DNA of 64,000 nucleotides from Brevundimonas sp. (lineage in GTDB: Bacteria; Pseudomonadota; Alphaproteobacteria; Caulobacterales; Caulobacteraceae), in NCBI RefSeq assembly GCF_027487935.1, contig NZ_JAIYCP010000010.1, positions 1 through 64,000 on the forward strand, read 5' to 3'. Position numbers and translations under genes: made by a program. Shown piece by piece: positions 44,851-53,609 of the stretch. Position 1 is the first letter of the stretch. Every line of letters starts with the position of its first letter. Under the pieces are notes generated by a model, which worked only from the letters and a program-made list of their open reading frames with translations, was not told the origin of the DNA and made no database searches.

Positions 44851-45255
44851 TCAGTCGTCGCTGCCCGGTCGTCCGCGGCCGCTCTTGATCGTGGACCGTT
44901 TCGCCTTGCCCTCCAGCCGCCGCTCCTTCGAGGCGCGGGTGGGCTTTGTCGGCACGCGATAGACCGGGGCGATCGAGGCCTTGTCGACCAACCCCTGCAG
45001 CCGCTCGATCGCATCGGCCCGGTTGCGCTCCTGGGTGCGATAGCGGACGGCGGTGATCAGGATCACGCCGTCCAGCGTCAGCCGGCTGCCCGCCAGTTTC
45101 ATGAGCCGTGCCCGCACCGGCTCGGTCAGGGACGGCGAGTTGCGGGCGTCGAACCGCATCTGGACCGCCGTCGAGACCTTGTTGACGTTCTGGCCCCCCG
45201 GTCCGCCGGCGCGGAAGAAGCGGAACTCCAGCTCGCTCTCGGGGATTACCGTCAC
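44851..45255 (-). CDS. arfB: alternative ribosome-rescue factor ArfB (peptidyl-tRNA hydrolase)
   Basis: 134 residues. The release-factor-like FFRAGGPGGQNVNKVSTAVQ contains the catalytic GGQ (residues 20-22), and the basic C-terminal tail (KPTRASKERRLEGKAKRSTI) is what inserts in the mRNA channel of stalled ribosomes. Its start overlaps the end of the DUF188 gene by four bases. Confidence 0.93.
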   Translation of the reverse strand: MTVIPESELEFRFFRAGGPGGQNVNKVSTAVQMRFDARNSPSLTEPVRARLMKLAGSRLTLDGVILITAVRYRTQERNRADAIERLQGLVDKASIAPVYRVPTKPTRASKERRLEGKAKRSTIKSGRGRPGSDD

Positions 45256-45716
45256 CGAACCACCCGTTTGGCACGGACCACGGCCTGATCCAGCGCCTGC
45301 AGGAAGGCCGAGCGATCCTTCGGTCCGAACGGCGGCGGGCCGGAGGTGGCCACGCCCATGGAGCGCAGATGCTCGCCGACCATCCGCCCGGCCAGGGCCG
45401 AGCCGATGGAGTCCGGGGTGAAGGGCTGGCCGTTGGACTTCAGCGCCTGGGCCCCGGCCTTGAGGCAGCGGTCGGCCAGGGGGATGTCGGCGGTGATCAC
45501 GATGTCGCCCTTGCCTGCCCGTTCGGCGATCCAGTCGTCGGCAATGTCAGGCCCGGCGTCGACGACGACCTGTTCGATCCATTTTTCGCGCGGCGTGTTG
45601 ATCCAGCTGTTGGAGACCACGAACACATGCAGGCCGTAACGCGCCGCCACGCGATAGACCTCGTCCTTCACCGGACAGGCGTCGGCGTCGATGAAGAGGC
45701 GGGGGGAGGGGGGCAT
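45252..45716 (-). CDS. YaiI/YqxD family protein (DUF188)
   Basis: 154 residues. LFIDADACPVKDEVYRVAAR at the N-terminus and DIVITADIPLADRCLKAGAQ are diagnostic for DUF188, a PIN-like fold with conserved Asp residues, possibly a nuclease; activity is unproven. No Shine-Dalgarno is visible: the mRNA before the ATG is ACCCCACCCCCC, part of the heptamer array that abuts the start codon. Coupled to arfB. Confidence 0.9.
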   Translation of the reverse strand: MPPSPRLFIDADACPVKDEVYRVAARYGLHVFVVSNSWINTPREKWIEQVVVDAGPDIADDWIAERAGKGDIVITADIPLADRCLKAGAQALKSNGQPFTPDSIGSALAGRMVGEHLRSMGVATSGPPPFGPKDRSAFLQALDQAVVRAKRVVR

Positions 45717-45903
45717 GGGGGGTGGGGTGTGGGGTGTGGGGTGTGGGGATTAGGGATTGGGGATTAGGGATTAGGGATTAGGGAAGCTGGTGCTCATACC
45801 CCCGCAAGCCCAGCCCGTAAAACCTCGGCCCCCAAGCCCCAAGCCCCAAGCCCCAAGCCCTAAGCCCTAAGCCCTAAGCCCTAAGCCCTAAGCCCTAAGC
45901 CCT
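45717..45903. repeat. telomere-like heptamer array (GGGATTA / CCCTAAG)
   Basis: Left arm 45717-45784: GGGGTGT units (three plus a variant) grading into AGGGATT/GGGGATT units. Right arm 45834-45903: ten contiguous units, three AAGCCCC then seven AAGCCCT. The left edge touches the start codon of the DUF188 gene; the right edge runs into the stop codon of the amidohydrolase. The left arm has nine G-runs at 7-base spacing. Confidence 0.93.
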
Positions 45904-47258
45904 TACCTCGTGTAAGCCGGCGGCATCGCCCCTTCGCCACCGGACGCATAGCGGTCGCGGAGCAGGAATTGGCGGCTGGTCGGGGCCTGTTCGGCGCCGC
46001 CGATGAAGATGGTCTCGGCATTGCTGAGCGGTTCCAGCGGATCGCCGGACCAGATCACCACATCGGCGGCCGCCCCGGCGCGCAGTTCGCCGAACTGGCC
46101 CGCCATGCCGAAGATCTTCGCCGGATTGACGGTGATGGCCTCGATGGCGGCGTCATAGGGCAGGCCGTGCGAGACGGCGTTGCCGGCATTGTAGCGGGTC
46201 TCGCGAACCCGGTGGGAGCCGTCATTGCCCTTGATGGCGATGACCACACCGGCCGCGTCGAGAACGGCCGCGTTCTGCATCCGCGCCGCCCGGGTTTCGA
46301 GGCTGCCGGGCAGGTTGGAGATGGGGTTCAGGAGGACCGGCACATTGGCCGCCGCGATCTGGTCGGCGACCAGCCAGGCTTCCTCGGCTCCATCGAGAAT
46401 GATCTTCACACCCTCCTCGCGGGCGAGGCGCAGGACCTGCTGGATATCGGCCGCACGGCGCACGGTGACGATCAGCGGCATCGAACCGTTGGCGACCGGG
46501 ATCAGGGCCTCCAGGTCGGCGCGGGACAGGCTGAGGTCGCGCAGGCCGGCGCGGTCATAGGCGGCGCGGTTGCGGGCGAAGAGACGGACCTCGGCCAGGG
46601 TTTCCTTGAACTGGGTGAACTGGGCCCCGCGAGCCCCGCCGGCGATACCGGCCCCCGCTTCGCCGAACGGGGCGATCATGGCCACGCGCGGCTTGACCAG
46701 GATGTCGGTCCCGGCCGCCAGATGGATGATGGCCGCCTGGCCGGCGAACAGGCCGGGTGACTGCAGGCCGCCGTGACCGACGCCGGCGAAATCGGAGTCG
46801 TCATGGGCATGACCGCCACTGCCACCGCCGCCGCCGGCATGGGTCGGGACGACGATGGCGCGGGTGATGCCGCCGAGGCGGGCCACCGGCAGGGTGAAGG
46901 ACCAGGGGTCGAGGCCGTAGCTGACATCGAACGAGGCACTGATGGTGTTGGCCCCGTTGGACAGGTCGTCCGAGCCGTTGACGGAGGAGATCTCAGACCC
47001 GCCGAGGCCGCTGTCGACCGCGACGAAGCCGGGCGAGACCACCTTGCCGCGGGCGTCGATGATGCGGGCCCCCGCAGGGGCGGCACCGGTCCCGACCGAG
47101 ACGACCCGACCGTTCTGGATCACGACCGTGCCGTTCTCGATCACCGAGGTTCCGGTCAGGACCCGACCGCCGGTGATGGCCGTCAGGGACTGGGCGGAGG
47201 CGGGGCTGGTCAGGGCGAGGGCGCAGACGGCGCCGAGGATGAGGCTCTTGAGGCGCAT
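45903..47258 (-). CDS. amidohydrolase-like protein lacking the HxH motif
   Basis: 451 residues with a signal peptide (MRLKSLILGAVCALALTSPASAQ split at about 23). The urease-type composite beta domain (ITGGRVLTGTSVIENGTVVI; KVVSPGFVAVDSGLGGSE) is present, but where the family has PGFIDxHxH this protein has PGFVAVDSGLGG, so the two metal-binding His are gone. A loop with GGGGGSGGHAHDDSD is unusual. The C-terminal GELRAGAAADVVIWSGDPLE is normal. Its ATG overlaps the stop of the upstream amidohydrolase, so the two are made together and could form a heteromer. Confidence 0.85.
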   Translation of the reverse strand: MRLKSLILGAVCALALTSPASAQSLTAITGGRVLTGTSVIENGTVVIQNGRVVSVGTGAAPAGARIIDARGKVVSPGFVAVDSGLGGSEISSVNGSDDLSNGANTISASFDVSYGLDPWSFTLPVARLGGITRAIVVPTHAGGGGGSGGHAHDDSDFAGVGHGGLQSPGLFAGQAAIIHLAAGTDILVKPRVAMIAPFGEAGAGIAGGARGAQFTQFKETLAEVRLFARNRAAYDRAGLRDLSLSRADLEALIPVANGSMPLIVTVRRAADIQQVLRLAREEGVKIILDGAEEAWLVADQIAAANVPVLLNPISNLPGSLETRAARMQNAAVLDAAGVVIAIKGNDGSHRVRETRYNAGNAVSHGLPYDAAIEAITVNPAKIFGMAGQFGELRAGAAADVVIWSGDPLEPLSNAETIFIGGAEQAPTSRQFLLRDRYASGGEGAMPPAYTR

Positions 47259-48757
47259 CAGCGGGCTCCCTGCAGGACGTTGGCGGCGGGCAGGCCGAAA
47301 CCGGGCTGGCCCAGTTCGAAGTCCGACAGCGGTTGATAGGCCGGGTTGGTGCGGTCGAAGGTCAGGGCTCCGTCGATGAAGACCTGGTCGGCGCGGGCAT
47401 AGACGCTGAACGGATTGGCGCTCCAGATCACGACATCGGCGCGTTTGCCGGTCTCGAGCGAGCCGGTCTGGTCGGCGATGCCGAGCGAGCGGGCCGGGTT
47501 GAGGGTGATCCAGCTGATCGCCCGCTCCTCGCTGATGTTCATGCCGATGCGGCGACCGGCGGCCAGGGCGGCGGCGGCCTCCTGGTTCAGGCGCTGGGTC
47601 AGTTCGGCGTCGTCGGAATGGATGACGGCGCAGGAGCCTTCGGGGGCGTCGACCAGGGCGGCATTGGCCTCGACCGCGTCGAGGGCCTCCATCTTGAAGC
47701 CCCACCAGCCGGTCCACATGTCGGCGCAGATGCCTTCGCGGGCCAGCAGGGGCGCGATCTTGTAGGCCTCGACGGCGTGGTGGAAGGCGGTGATCTCATA
47801 GCCGAACTCATTGGCGATATCGATCATCACCGCCATTTCGTCGGCGCGGTAGCAGTGGTTCTGGACCAGGACGGTGCCGTCCAGAACCCCGGCCAGGGTC
47901 TCGAGCTGCAGGTTGCGGGTCGGGGGCGAGCCCTCCCCGTCCTCGCGCCATTTGTCCCATTTGGCCTTGTAGTCCCGGGCGGCGATGAAGGCGGCGCGAT
48001 AGCCGGCGACATTGCCCATGCCGGTGGCGGGCGAGCTGTTGCGGCCGCCGTAGACGCGGCTGGGGTTCTCGCCACAGGCCATCTTCAGACCGTAGGGGGC
48101 GCCGGGCATCTTCATGCCCTGCATGGTCACCGAGGGGACGTTGCGCAATGTCACGCCGCGACCGCCGAACAGATTGGCCGAGCCGGGCAGGACCTGAAGG
48201 GTGGTGATGCCGCCGGCGCGGGCGGTGTTGAAGCCGGGATCCTGGGGCCAGATCGAATGTTCGGCCCAGACCTGGGCGGTGTTGGGGCTGGTGGCTTCGT
48301 TGCCGTCGCTCATTCCGGCCACGCCGGGCGAGGGATAGACGCCGAGGTGGCTGTGGACGTCGATGATGCCGGGGGTCACGAACCGGCCGCGGGCGTCGAC
48401 GATGCGATAGCCGGCGGGCACCGGCGTTGAGGCACCGCCCACGGCGGCGACCTTGCCGTCGGTGACGATGACCACGCCGTTCTCGATCTTCTGGCCGGCG
48501 CCGGTGAAGACCGTGCCGCCGACGATGGCCATGTTCTCGCGCGGCAGGCCGCGATAGGTCGAGGGGAAGGGATCGGGGACGTCCGCGACGTCCAGACCTC
48601 GTGCCAGCGGCGTGCGCGCCTCCGCATCCGACGCGTCGTCGGCCGCAGGGGGGGCGGCGTCGCCCGCGAGGGTGGCGCAGGCCGACAGGGCCAGTGAACC
48701 CGCCAGCACACAGGCGAGAGTGGCGAGGCTTGAGCCCCGCAGGCTTTGACGTCTCAT
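47258..48757 (-). CDS. amidohydrolase family protein (secreted)
   Basis: 499 residues with a lipoprotein-type signal (LACVLAGSLALSAC, lipobox LSAC). Full amidohydrolase layout: VTPGIIDVHSHLGV (metal HxH), GGITTLQVLPGSANLFGG, a large insertion (GLKMACGENPSRVYGG), VLVQNHCYRADEMAVMIDIA, AFHHAVEAY, IHSDDAEL, and the end GSLETGKRADVVIWSANPFS. Resembles imidazolonepropionase or prolidase-type enzymes; substrate unknown, likely a periplasmic peptide or amide. Translationally coupled to the degenerate paralogue downstream. Confidence 0.88.
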   Translation of the reverse strand: MRRQSLRGSSLATLACVLAGSLALSACATLAGDAAPPAADDASDAEARTPLARGLDVADVPDPFPSTYRGLPRENMAIVGGTVFTGAGQKIENGVVIVTDGKVAAVGGASTPVPAGYRIVDARGRFVTPGIIDVHSHLGVYPSPGVAGMSDGNEATSPNTAQVWAEHSIWPQDPGFNTARAGGITTLQVLPGSANLFGGRGVTLRNVPSVTMQGMKMPGAPYGLKMACGENPSRVYGGRNSSPATGMGNVAGYRAAFIAARDYKAKWDKWREDGEGSPPTRNLQLETLAGVLDGTVLVQNHCYRADEMAVMIDIANEFGYEITAFHHAVEAYKIAPLLAREGICADMWTGWWGFKMEALDAVEANAALVDAPEGSCAVIHSDDAELTQRLNQEAAAALAAGRRIGMNISEERAISWITLNPARSLGIADQTGSLETGKRADVVIWSANPFSVYARADQVFIDGALTFDRTNPAYQPLSDFELGQPGFGLPAANVLQGAR

Positions 48758-48989
48758 CGAAGGCTCCCCGGATGCGCCCGGCGTGAAGGATGGGGCGCAA
48801 GTCGGGAGGGATTACAAAGGCGTTCGACGGGTTCCGTCAAAGCCGGAAACATTACAGATCGGTAAGGTGGGCTTTCCGTTCGGGTTCGGACAGACCGGCG
48901 ACCTCGATCAGCTTGGTCCGCGACTGGCCGCCGCGCGGGGCCGGACCTGTCCCCCGGATAGCGTCTGCCGCCGCTTTCGGCAGGGCGAA

Positions 48990-49045
48990 GTGAGTGTTGG
49001 TTGCCGTCCCGGATCGCCGCTTTGCGGCGTCCGGGATGACAAGGG
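48990..49045. repeat. REP-like palindrome downstream of etfA
   Basis: CCGTCCCGGATCGCCGCTTT followed by GCGGCGTCCGGGATGACAAG forms a near-perfect hairpin nine bases past the etfA stop. Same module as 37360-37395. The rest of the 297-base gap 48758-49054 holds nothing else recognisable. Confidence 0.8.
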
Positions 49046-49054
49046 GTTTGGTCC

Positions 49055-49984
49055 CTACCCCAGTGCGGCCATCAGCTCCGGCACCACGGTCTTGTAGTCG
49101 CCGACGATGCCGTAGTCCGCGACCTGGAAGATCGGGGCGTCGGCGTCCTTGTTGATGGCGACGATGACCTTGGAGTCCTTCATCCCGGCCAGGTGCTGGA
49201 TGGCACCCGAGATGCCGATGGCGATGTAGAGGGCCGGGGCGACGACCTTGCCGGTCTGGCCGACCTGGTAGTCGTTGGGGGCGTAGCCGGCGTCGACGGC
49301 GGCGCGCGAGGCACCCACGGCGGCGCCGAGGCGGTCGGCCAGCGGGTCCATGACGGCCTGGAATTCCTCGGCCGAGCCCATCGCCCGGCCGCCCGAGACG
49401 ACGATCTTCGCCGCGCCCAGTTCCGGACGGTCCGACTTGACCATCTCCTCGCTGACGAAGGTGGCCTTGCCGCCGTCAGCGCCCGCGATGGTCTCGACCT
49501 TGGCCGAGCCGCCCTCGCCCGCCGCGTCGAAGCTGGTCGGGCGGACGGTGATGACCTTCTTGCCGTCCGACGACTGGACGGTCTCAAGGGCGTTGCCGGC
49601 GTAGATCGGACGCACGAAGGTGTCGTTGGAGACGACCTCGATGACGTCCGAGATCGGGGCGACATCGAGACTGGCGGCGATCCGCGGCATGAAATTCTTG
49701 CCGTCGGTGGTGGCCGGCGAAAGGATGGCGTCATAGCTGCCGGCCAGGCCGACGACGGTGGCGGTGACCGCCTCGGCCAGCTGGTGGCTCAAGGCCCCGC
49801 TCTCGGCGAGCAACACCTTGCGCACGCCGGCGATCTTCGCGGCGGCCTCGGCGGCCGCCTTCGAGCCCTGGCCGATGACCAGGATGTCGACGTCGCCCGA
49901 CAGCTTCAGGGCGGCGGTGACGGTCTTGTGGGTGGTGTCGCGGACGGTGTCGCCGTCGCGATCGGCGATAACGAGAACGGCCAT
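49055..49984 (-). CDS. etfA: electron transfer flavoprotein alpha subunit
   Basis: 309 residues. The FAD-binding C-domain is clear: [34 protein letters not shown], and [20 protein letters not shown] followed by [20 protein letters not shown]. With EtfB it carries electrons from acyl-CoA dehydrogenases to ETF-ubiquinone oxidoreductase. Its start overlaps the etfB stop by one base. Confidence 0.97.
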   Translation of the reverse strand: MAVLVIADRDGDTVRDTTHKTVTAALKLSGDVDILVIGQGSKAAAEAAAKIAGVRKVLLAESGALSHQLAEAVTATVVGLAGSYDAILSPATTDGKNFMPRIAASLDVAPISDVIEVVSNDTFVRPIYAGNALETVQSSDGKKVITVRPTSFDAAGEGGSAKVETIAGADGGKATFVSEEMVKSDRPELGAAKIVVSGGRAMGSAEEFQAVMDPLADRLGAAVGASRAAVDAGYAPNDYQVGQTGKVVAPALYIAIGISGAIQHLAGMKDSKVIVAINKDADAPIFQVADYGIVGDYKTVVPELMAALG

Positions 49985-50748
49985 TACAGGACCCCCGCGG
50001 TCTTGAGTTTGGAAACCAGTTCGGCGGCATCGGCCACCTTGATCCCGGCCGAGCGGGTCGGCGGGGCCGTGACCTTCTTCACCGTCAGGCGCGGCGCGAT
50101 ATCGGCGCCGTAGTCGGCGACCGCCTTGACCGCGATCTCCTTCTTCTTGGCCTTCATGATGTTGGGCAGGGAGGCATAGCGCGGGGTGTTGAGGCGCAGA
50201 TCGACCGAGACCACGGCGGGCAGGGTCGCGGCCAGGGTCTGAAGGCCGCCGTCGACCTCACGGGTCACGGTGGCCTTGCCGCCGCCGATCACGATCTTGC
50301 CGGCGAAGGTGGCCTGGGGCCAGTCCAGCAGGGCGGCCAGCATCTGGCCGACCGCATTGTTGTCGCCGTCGATCGACTGTTTGCCGAGCAGGACGAGGTC
50401 CGGCTTCTCCTCATCAACCACGGCCTTGAGCAGTTTGGCGACGGCCAGGGGCTCGAGGTCGGCGTCCGACTGGATCAGCAGGCCGCGATCCGCGCCCATG
50501 GCCAGGGCGGTGCGGATGGTTTCCTGGGCCTGGGTCACGCCGATGGAGACGACCACGATCTCGGTGGCGGTTCCGGCGGCATGGTGCTCCTTGCCCTCCT
50601 TCATGCGCACAGCCTCCTCGACGGCGATCTCGTCGAACGGATTCATGCTCATCTTGACGTTGGCCAGATCGACACCGGTCTGGTCCGCCTTGACGCGAGC
50701 CTTGACGTTGTAGTCGATCACCCGTTTGACGGGGACGAGAACCTTCAT
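49984..50748 (-). CDS. etfB: electron transfer flavoprotein beta subunit
   Basis: 254 residues from [23 protein letters not shown]-binding subunit; visible marks are [20 protein letters not shown], the catabolic-ETF loop [20 protein letters not shown], and a C-terminal arm with [14 protein letters not shown]. The open frame extends to 50853 but the family start is at 50748. First gene of etfBA. Confidence 0.97.
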   Translation of the reverse strand: MKVLVPVKRVIDYNVKARVKADQTGVDLANVKMSMNPFDEIAVEEAVRMKEGKEHHAAGTATEIVVVSIGVTQAQETIRTALAMGADRGLLIQSDADLEPLAVAKLLKAVVDEEKPDLVLLGKQSIDGDNNAVGQMLAALLDWPQATFAGKIVIGGGKATVTREVDGGLQTLAATLPAVVSVDLRLNTPRYASLPNIMKAKKKEIAVKAVADYGADIAPRLTVKKVTAPPTRSAGIKVADAAELVSKLKTAGVL

Positions 50749-50870
50749 TGTGCTATCCACGAAAGCGCCGGAATGTTGGGTGAGGGAATGGTACGCCTCA
50801 CCCCGCCTGTCAACGTAACGCCGCGTCAACGGACAGAAACGTCCGCCTCTCAAAGCTTTGGAACGCCCCC

Positions 50871-51203
50871 ATGCATCGCCTCCTGTCCATGAAACGGCTC
50901 AGCATCCTGTTCCTGTCCATCTTCGCGGTCCTACTGGCCGGCATGTTCGCCTATGAGCGGCTGGTCGTGGCTCCGGGCGACCGCTGCGAGGCGGGCGGCA
51001 AATGGTGGGATCCCGAAAGCAGGGTCTGTGCCCAGCCGATCTCGATCGCCGAGATCACGGGCCGTCCCAATCCCGGTGAACGCGCCGCAGCCTCGGCGGA
51101 GAAGAACCGCGAACTGGTGGCGATCGAGGATTCGCTCGCGGCCCAGAAGCGCGCCCGTGACGCGGACGCCGACCGCCAGCGCGCGGCCCTGGCGGCGCAG
51201 TAG
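50871..51203 (+). CDS. hypothetical single-pass membrane protein
   Basis: 110 residues (104 if translation starts at ATG 50889). One N-terminal hydrophobic helix ([20 protein letters not shown]), a short region with two Cys ([20 protein letters not shown]) that could form a disulfide, and a charged coiled-coil-like tail ([20 protein letters not shown]). Similar anchored proteins occur near etf genes of Caulobacterales, but no function is known. Confidence 0.65.
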   Translation: MHRLLSMKRLSILFLSIFAVLLAGMFAYERLVVAPGDRCEAGGKWWDPESRVCAQPISIAEITGRPNPGERAAASAEKNRELVAIEDSLAAQKRARDADADRQRAALAAQ

Positions 51204-51265
51204 TCCGGGGCATCGGGATCAATGGGCTGTCGGTCTCTGCTGTGCCGAGGTGCTGACCGCCGGAT

Positions 51266-51487
51266 GTTTCATCACAAAGGGCACGAAGGAATTCACGAAG
51301 GACACGAAGAGACCGGTGATGGGTTCAAATTCGCGTCTTCCTCCGCGACCAATTCGATCGCGGCTTTGCCGCATTTGACTTGATCGAGGTCCGGCGCGTT
51401 CGCCTCCCGCGGGTGAAGCGCGTCTGTTTCAGACCCACAGGACCCTTGGTGTCCTTTGTGAATTCCTTCGTGCCCTTCGTGATGAAC
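51266..51487. repeat. 222-bp palindromic element with 9-nt repeats in its arms
   Basis: The left arm 51266-51314 and right arm 51440-51487 are inverted copies over ~48 bases, both reading inward GTT(T)CATCAC(A/G)AAGGGCACGAAGGAATTCAC, built of CACGAAGGN nonamers. The 125-base interior contains GCGGC-TTT-GCCGC next to TTGATCGAGG and CCTCCGCGA. Arms, spacing and core parallel 7428-7654. It makes up most of the 325-base gap 51204-51529, which has no gene. Confidence 0.85.
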
Positions 51488-51529
51488 CTGCACTCGCCGA
51501 AGGAGGTTCGCAGGCGGCGTCGGCTCGCC

Positions 51530-52102
51530 CTATCGGGTCGCGCCCGGTTTCCACTTCACGTCGTCCGCGCCGTTGGCGTTGGCGCGGCGGGCGGCGACGA
51601 ACAGGTGGTCGGACAGGCGGTTCAGGTAGCGGATCGCCGCAGGGGTCACCGCCGCGCCGGTTTCGACCAGTCGCACCGCCTCGCGTTCGGCCCGGCGGGC
51701 CACGGTACGGGCCAGATGCAGATGGGCCGACAGGGCGGAGCCGCCGGGCAGGATGAAGCTGTCCAGTTCCTTGAGACTTTCGTTCATCCAGTCGATCTCG
51801 GACTCAAGCCGATCGACCTGGCTGTCGATGATCCGCAGTGCCTCCCATTTGGGCGGTGGGTCCAGCGGGGTGGCAAGGTCTGCGCCGAGGTCGAACAATT
51901 CGTTCTGGATCCGCCCCAGCATGGCGTCGATGCGGTCGTTCTGGCCGGAATGCAGCCGGGCCAGGCCCAGGACGCTGTTCAGCTCGTCGACGGCACCATA
52001 GGCCTCGACGCGGCGGTCGCTTTTGGAAACCGTTTCACCCGACGCCAGACGGGTCTGCCCGCCATCGCCGGTCTTCGTATAGATGCGGTTCAGGACGACC
52101 AT
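51530..52102 (-). CDS. PduO-type cob(I)alamin adenosyltransferase
   Basis: 190 residues from MVVLNRIYTKTGDGGQTRLA. The ATP-binding KTGDGGQT, the RVEAYGAVDELNSVLG helix, SFILPGGSALSAHLHLARTV and ARRAEREAV are diagnostic. Converts cob(I)alamin to adenosylcobalamin, for example for methylmalonyl-CoA mutase. A twin-helix membrane protein gene lies 20 bases upstream on the same strand. Confidence 0.95.
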   Translation of the reverse strand: MVVLNRIYTKTGDGGQTRLASGETVSKSDRRVEAYGAVDELNSVLGLARLHSGQNDRIDAMLGRIQNELFDLGADLATPLDPPPKWEALRIIDSQVDRLESEIDWMNESLKELDSFILPGGSALSAHLHLARTVARRAEREAVRLVETGAAVTPAAIRYLNRLSDHLFVAARRANANGADDVKWKPGATR

Positions 52103-52122
52103 GGGCTCAGCGTCCCGCGGGT

Positions 52123-52329
52123 CTAACCGGCATGCGTGGATTTCCACCACATGCCGACGCACAGCAGCACGACCGCCACCGCCTGCAGTCCCACGCGCAG
52201 TCGCATGAGCTTGTTGGAACGCGACCGATCCGCGTCACTGCCCCTGTGAAGGGACCAGAGGCCGAACCCGAGGGTGACGGCGACGGCCAGGATTGCGATG
52301 AGGATGAGGATGTTGATCAGGTTGCCCAT
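52123..52329 (-). CDS. twin transmembrane protein (HIG1-like)
   Basis: 68 residues made of two helices (INILILIAILAVAVTLGFGLW, about 5-25, and LQAVAVVLLCVGMWW, about 49-63) joined by a basic loop (HRGSDADRSRSNKLMRLR). This is the layout of HIG1/respiratory-supercomplex-factor-like twin-TM proteins of alphaproteobacteria. Located directly before the adenosyltransferase gene, probably in one transcript. Confidence 0.8.
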   Translation of the reverse strand: MGNLINILILIAILAVAVTLGFGLWSLHRGSDADRSRSNKLMRLRVGLQAVAVVLLCVGMWWKSTHAG

Positions 52330-52474
52330 GTCCGCAATCTAGGCCGGGTCGCCGGGCGAGACCAGTGCGTCGGTGCCACAGGTCGCCCGCCCTGGCCGTT
52401 AAGCTTTCGGTCATCCTTTCGGCTAGGTCGATGGTCATTTTTCCGTGGTTCGTTGGCGCTCCCCGAGGGTGTCC

Positions 52475-53596
52475 ATGACCGACCGCACGATCCGCAATCT
52501 GGCCCATCTGCGGCGCTCTGCCTCCACGGCTCGTGTCCTGAACCTGCTCAGAGTCTGGCTGGACCACGGCCATGAGTCCGAATGGGCGGAGCGGCCCGTG
52601 TTCCAGACAATGGCGCTGAACCGCTCCCTGATCATGAAGCACCGGCTGCGGCGGGACGAGGTGGACTCATTCTACCTGCGACGGCAGGTGGCAACGAAGG
52701 TGATCATTCCCCTGGATTCCCGCGACCTCAAGGCAGGGGGGCGTTACCTCTTCGTCGGTCAGCGCGACTATGAGCGGGTCATGCGGGAGGCGTTCGGACT
52801 CTCCCCCAGTCATCCGGACATGAAGACGCTCGCCCTGTTGGACCGGCTGCCATCGCTGGACCCGTTCCTTCTGCGCGAACAGTTGAGGCGGGGCGGGGTG
52901 GATCCCGCGTTCTGCTATTTCTCGATCAGCGATTCCGACCTCGAACGCATGTCGAGTTTCGTTCAGAAAGAGATCCGACCGCTGGTGACCCTGTCCCTCG
53001 GCCCCGATCTTGAGTCCGTGGGTTCCACCCGGCGCCTTGCGGCCAAGATCATGTCGAACCGCCCGACCGACCATATGGAGGCCCTGCGCACGACCCTTCG
53101 TCTGGAGCTGGAGGAATATGAAGACGGCATCTTCTGCTGGAAGGGTTTCCTCTACTACAAATGGGTCCTGACCAGCCTGAGGGTCGAGGCCTTCGGCGTC
53201 GCCGATGCCGTCAAGTCCGTGCGTCCGGTCGGGAAGGTGGATCGGGAATCCCGGACCTGGCTGGAGCGGGGCAGGAGCGTGCTGCATGACCGGATCATCG
53301 AGACCTGCAATGAGGCGGAACGCACCCTTGCGATTTACGATACGGCCTTTGCCGGGCTGACGGACAAAAACCGGCCGGCTTCTTTCCGGGAGTTCCTCCT
53401 GGAATCGCCGCAGTTGTTTTCCAAGCTGGGCGACCAGCTCGGGGCCATCCAGCACATCGTAAGCTTCTGGCGGTTCCGGTTCAGCTCCGGGTCCTCGGGG
53501 GTGGCGGTCGATGAACTGATCGACATCTTCATGGATTTCGAGGCCGGTCTTGCGGCCGGGCAGGCCGGCAGATCCGCCTCCCGCTGGGCGGCCTGA
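52475..53596 (+). CDS. hypothetical cytosolic protein of unknown family
   Basis: 373 residues, no signal peptide or membrane helix. An N-terminal basic helical region (TIRNLAHLRRSASTARVLNL), then LRRDEVDSFYLRRQVATKVI, a central alpha-helical part with EIRPLVTLSLGPDLESVGST, and a C-terminal domain containing FCWKGFLYYKWVLTSLRVEA and SSGVAVDELIDIFMDFEAGL. I recognise no enzyme motif. It is a complete, codon-typical gene in the genomic background, so likely a lineage-specific conserved protein. A GTG at 52445 would add ten residues. Confidence 0.75.
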   Translation: MTDRTIRNLAHLRRSASTARVLNLLRVWLDHGHESEWAERPVFQTMALNRSLIMKHRLRRDEVDSFYLRRQVATKVIIPLDSRDLKAGGRYLFVGQRDYERVMREAFGLSPSHPDMKTLALLDRLPSLDPFLLREQLRRGGVDPAFCYFSISDSDLERMSSFVQKEIRPLVTLSLGPDLESVGSTRRLAAKIMSNRPTDHMEALRTTLRLELEEYEDGIFCWKGFLYYKWVLTSLRVEAFGVADAVKSVRPVGKVDRESRTWLERGRSVLHDRIIETCNEAERTLAIYDTAFAGLTDKNRPASFREFLLESPQLFSKLGDQLGAIQHIVSFWRFRFSSGSSGVAVDELIDIFMDFEAGLAAGQAGRSASRWAA

Positions 53597-53609
53597 GCGA
53601 ATCTCGCAG

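Noticed and set aside
51204-51529. Cobalamin riboswitch for the adenosyltransferase
   Set aside because: This gap lies downstream, not upstream, of that gene, and its structure is the nonamer palindrome.
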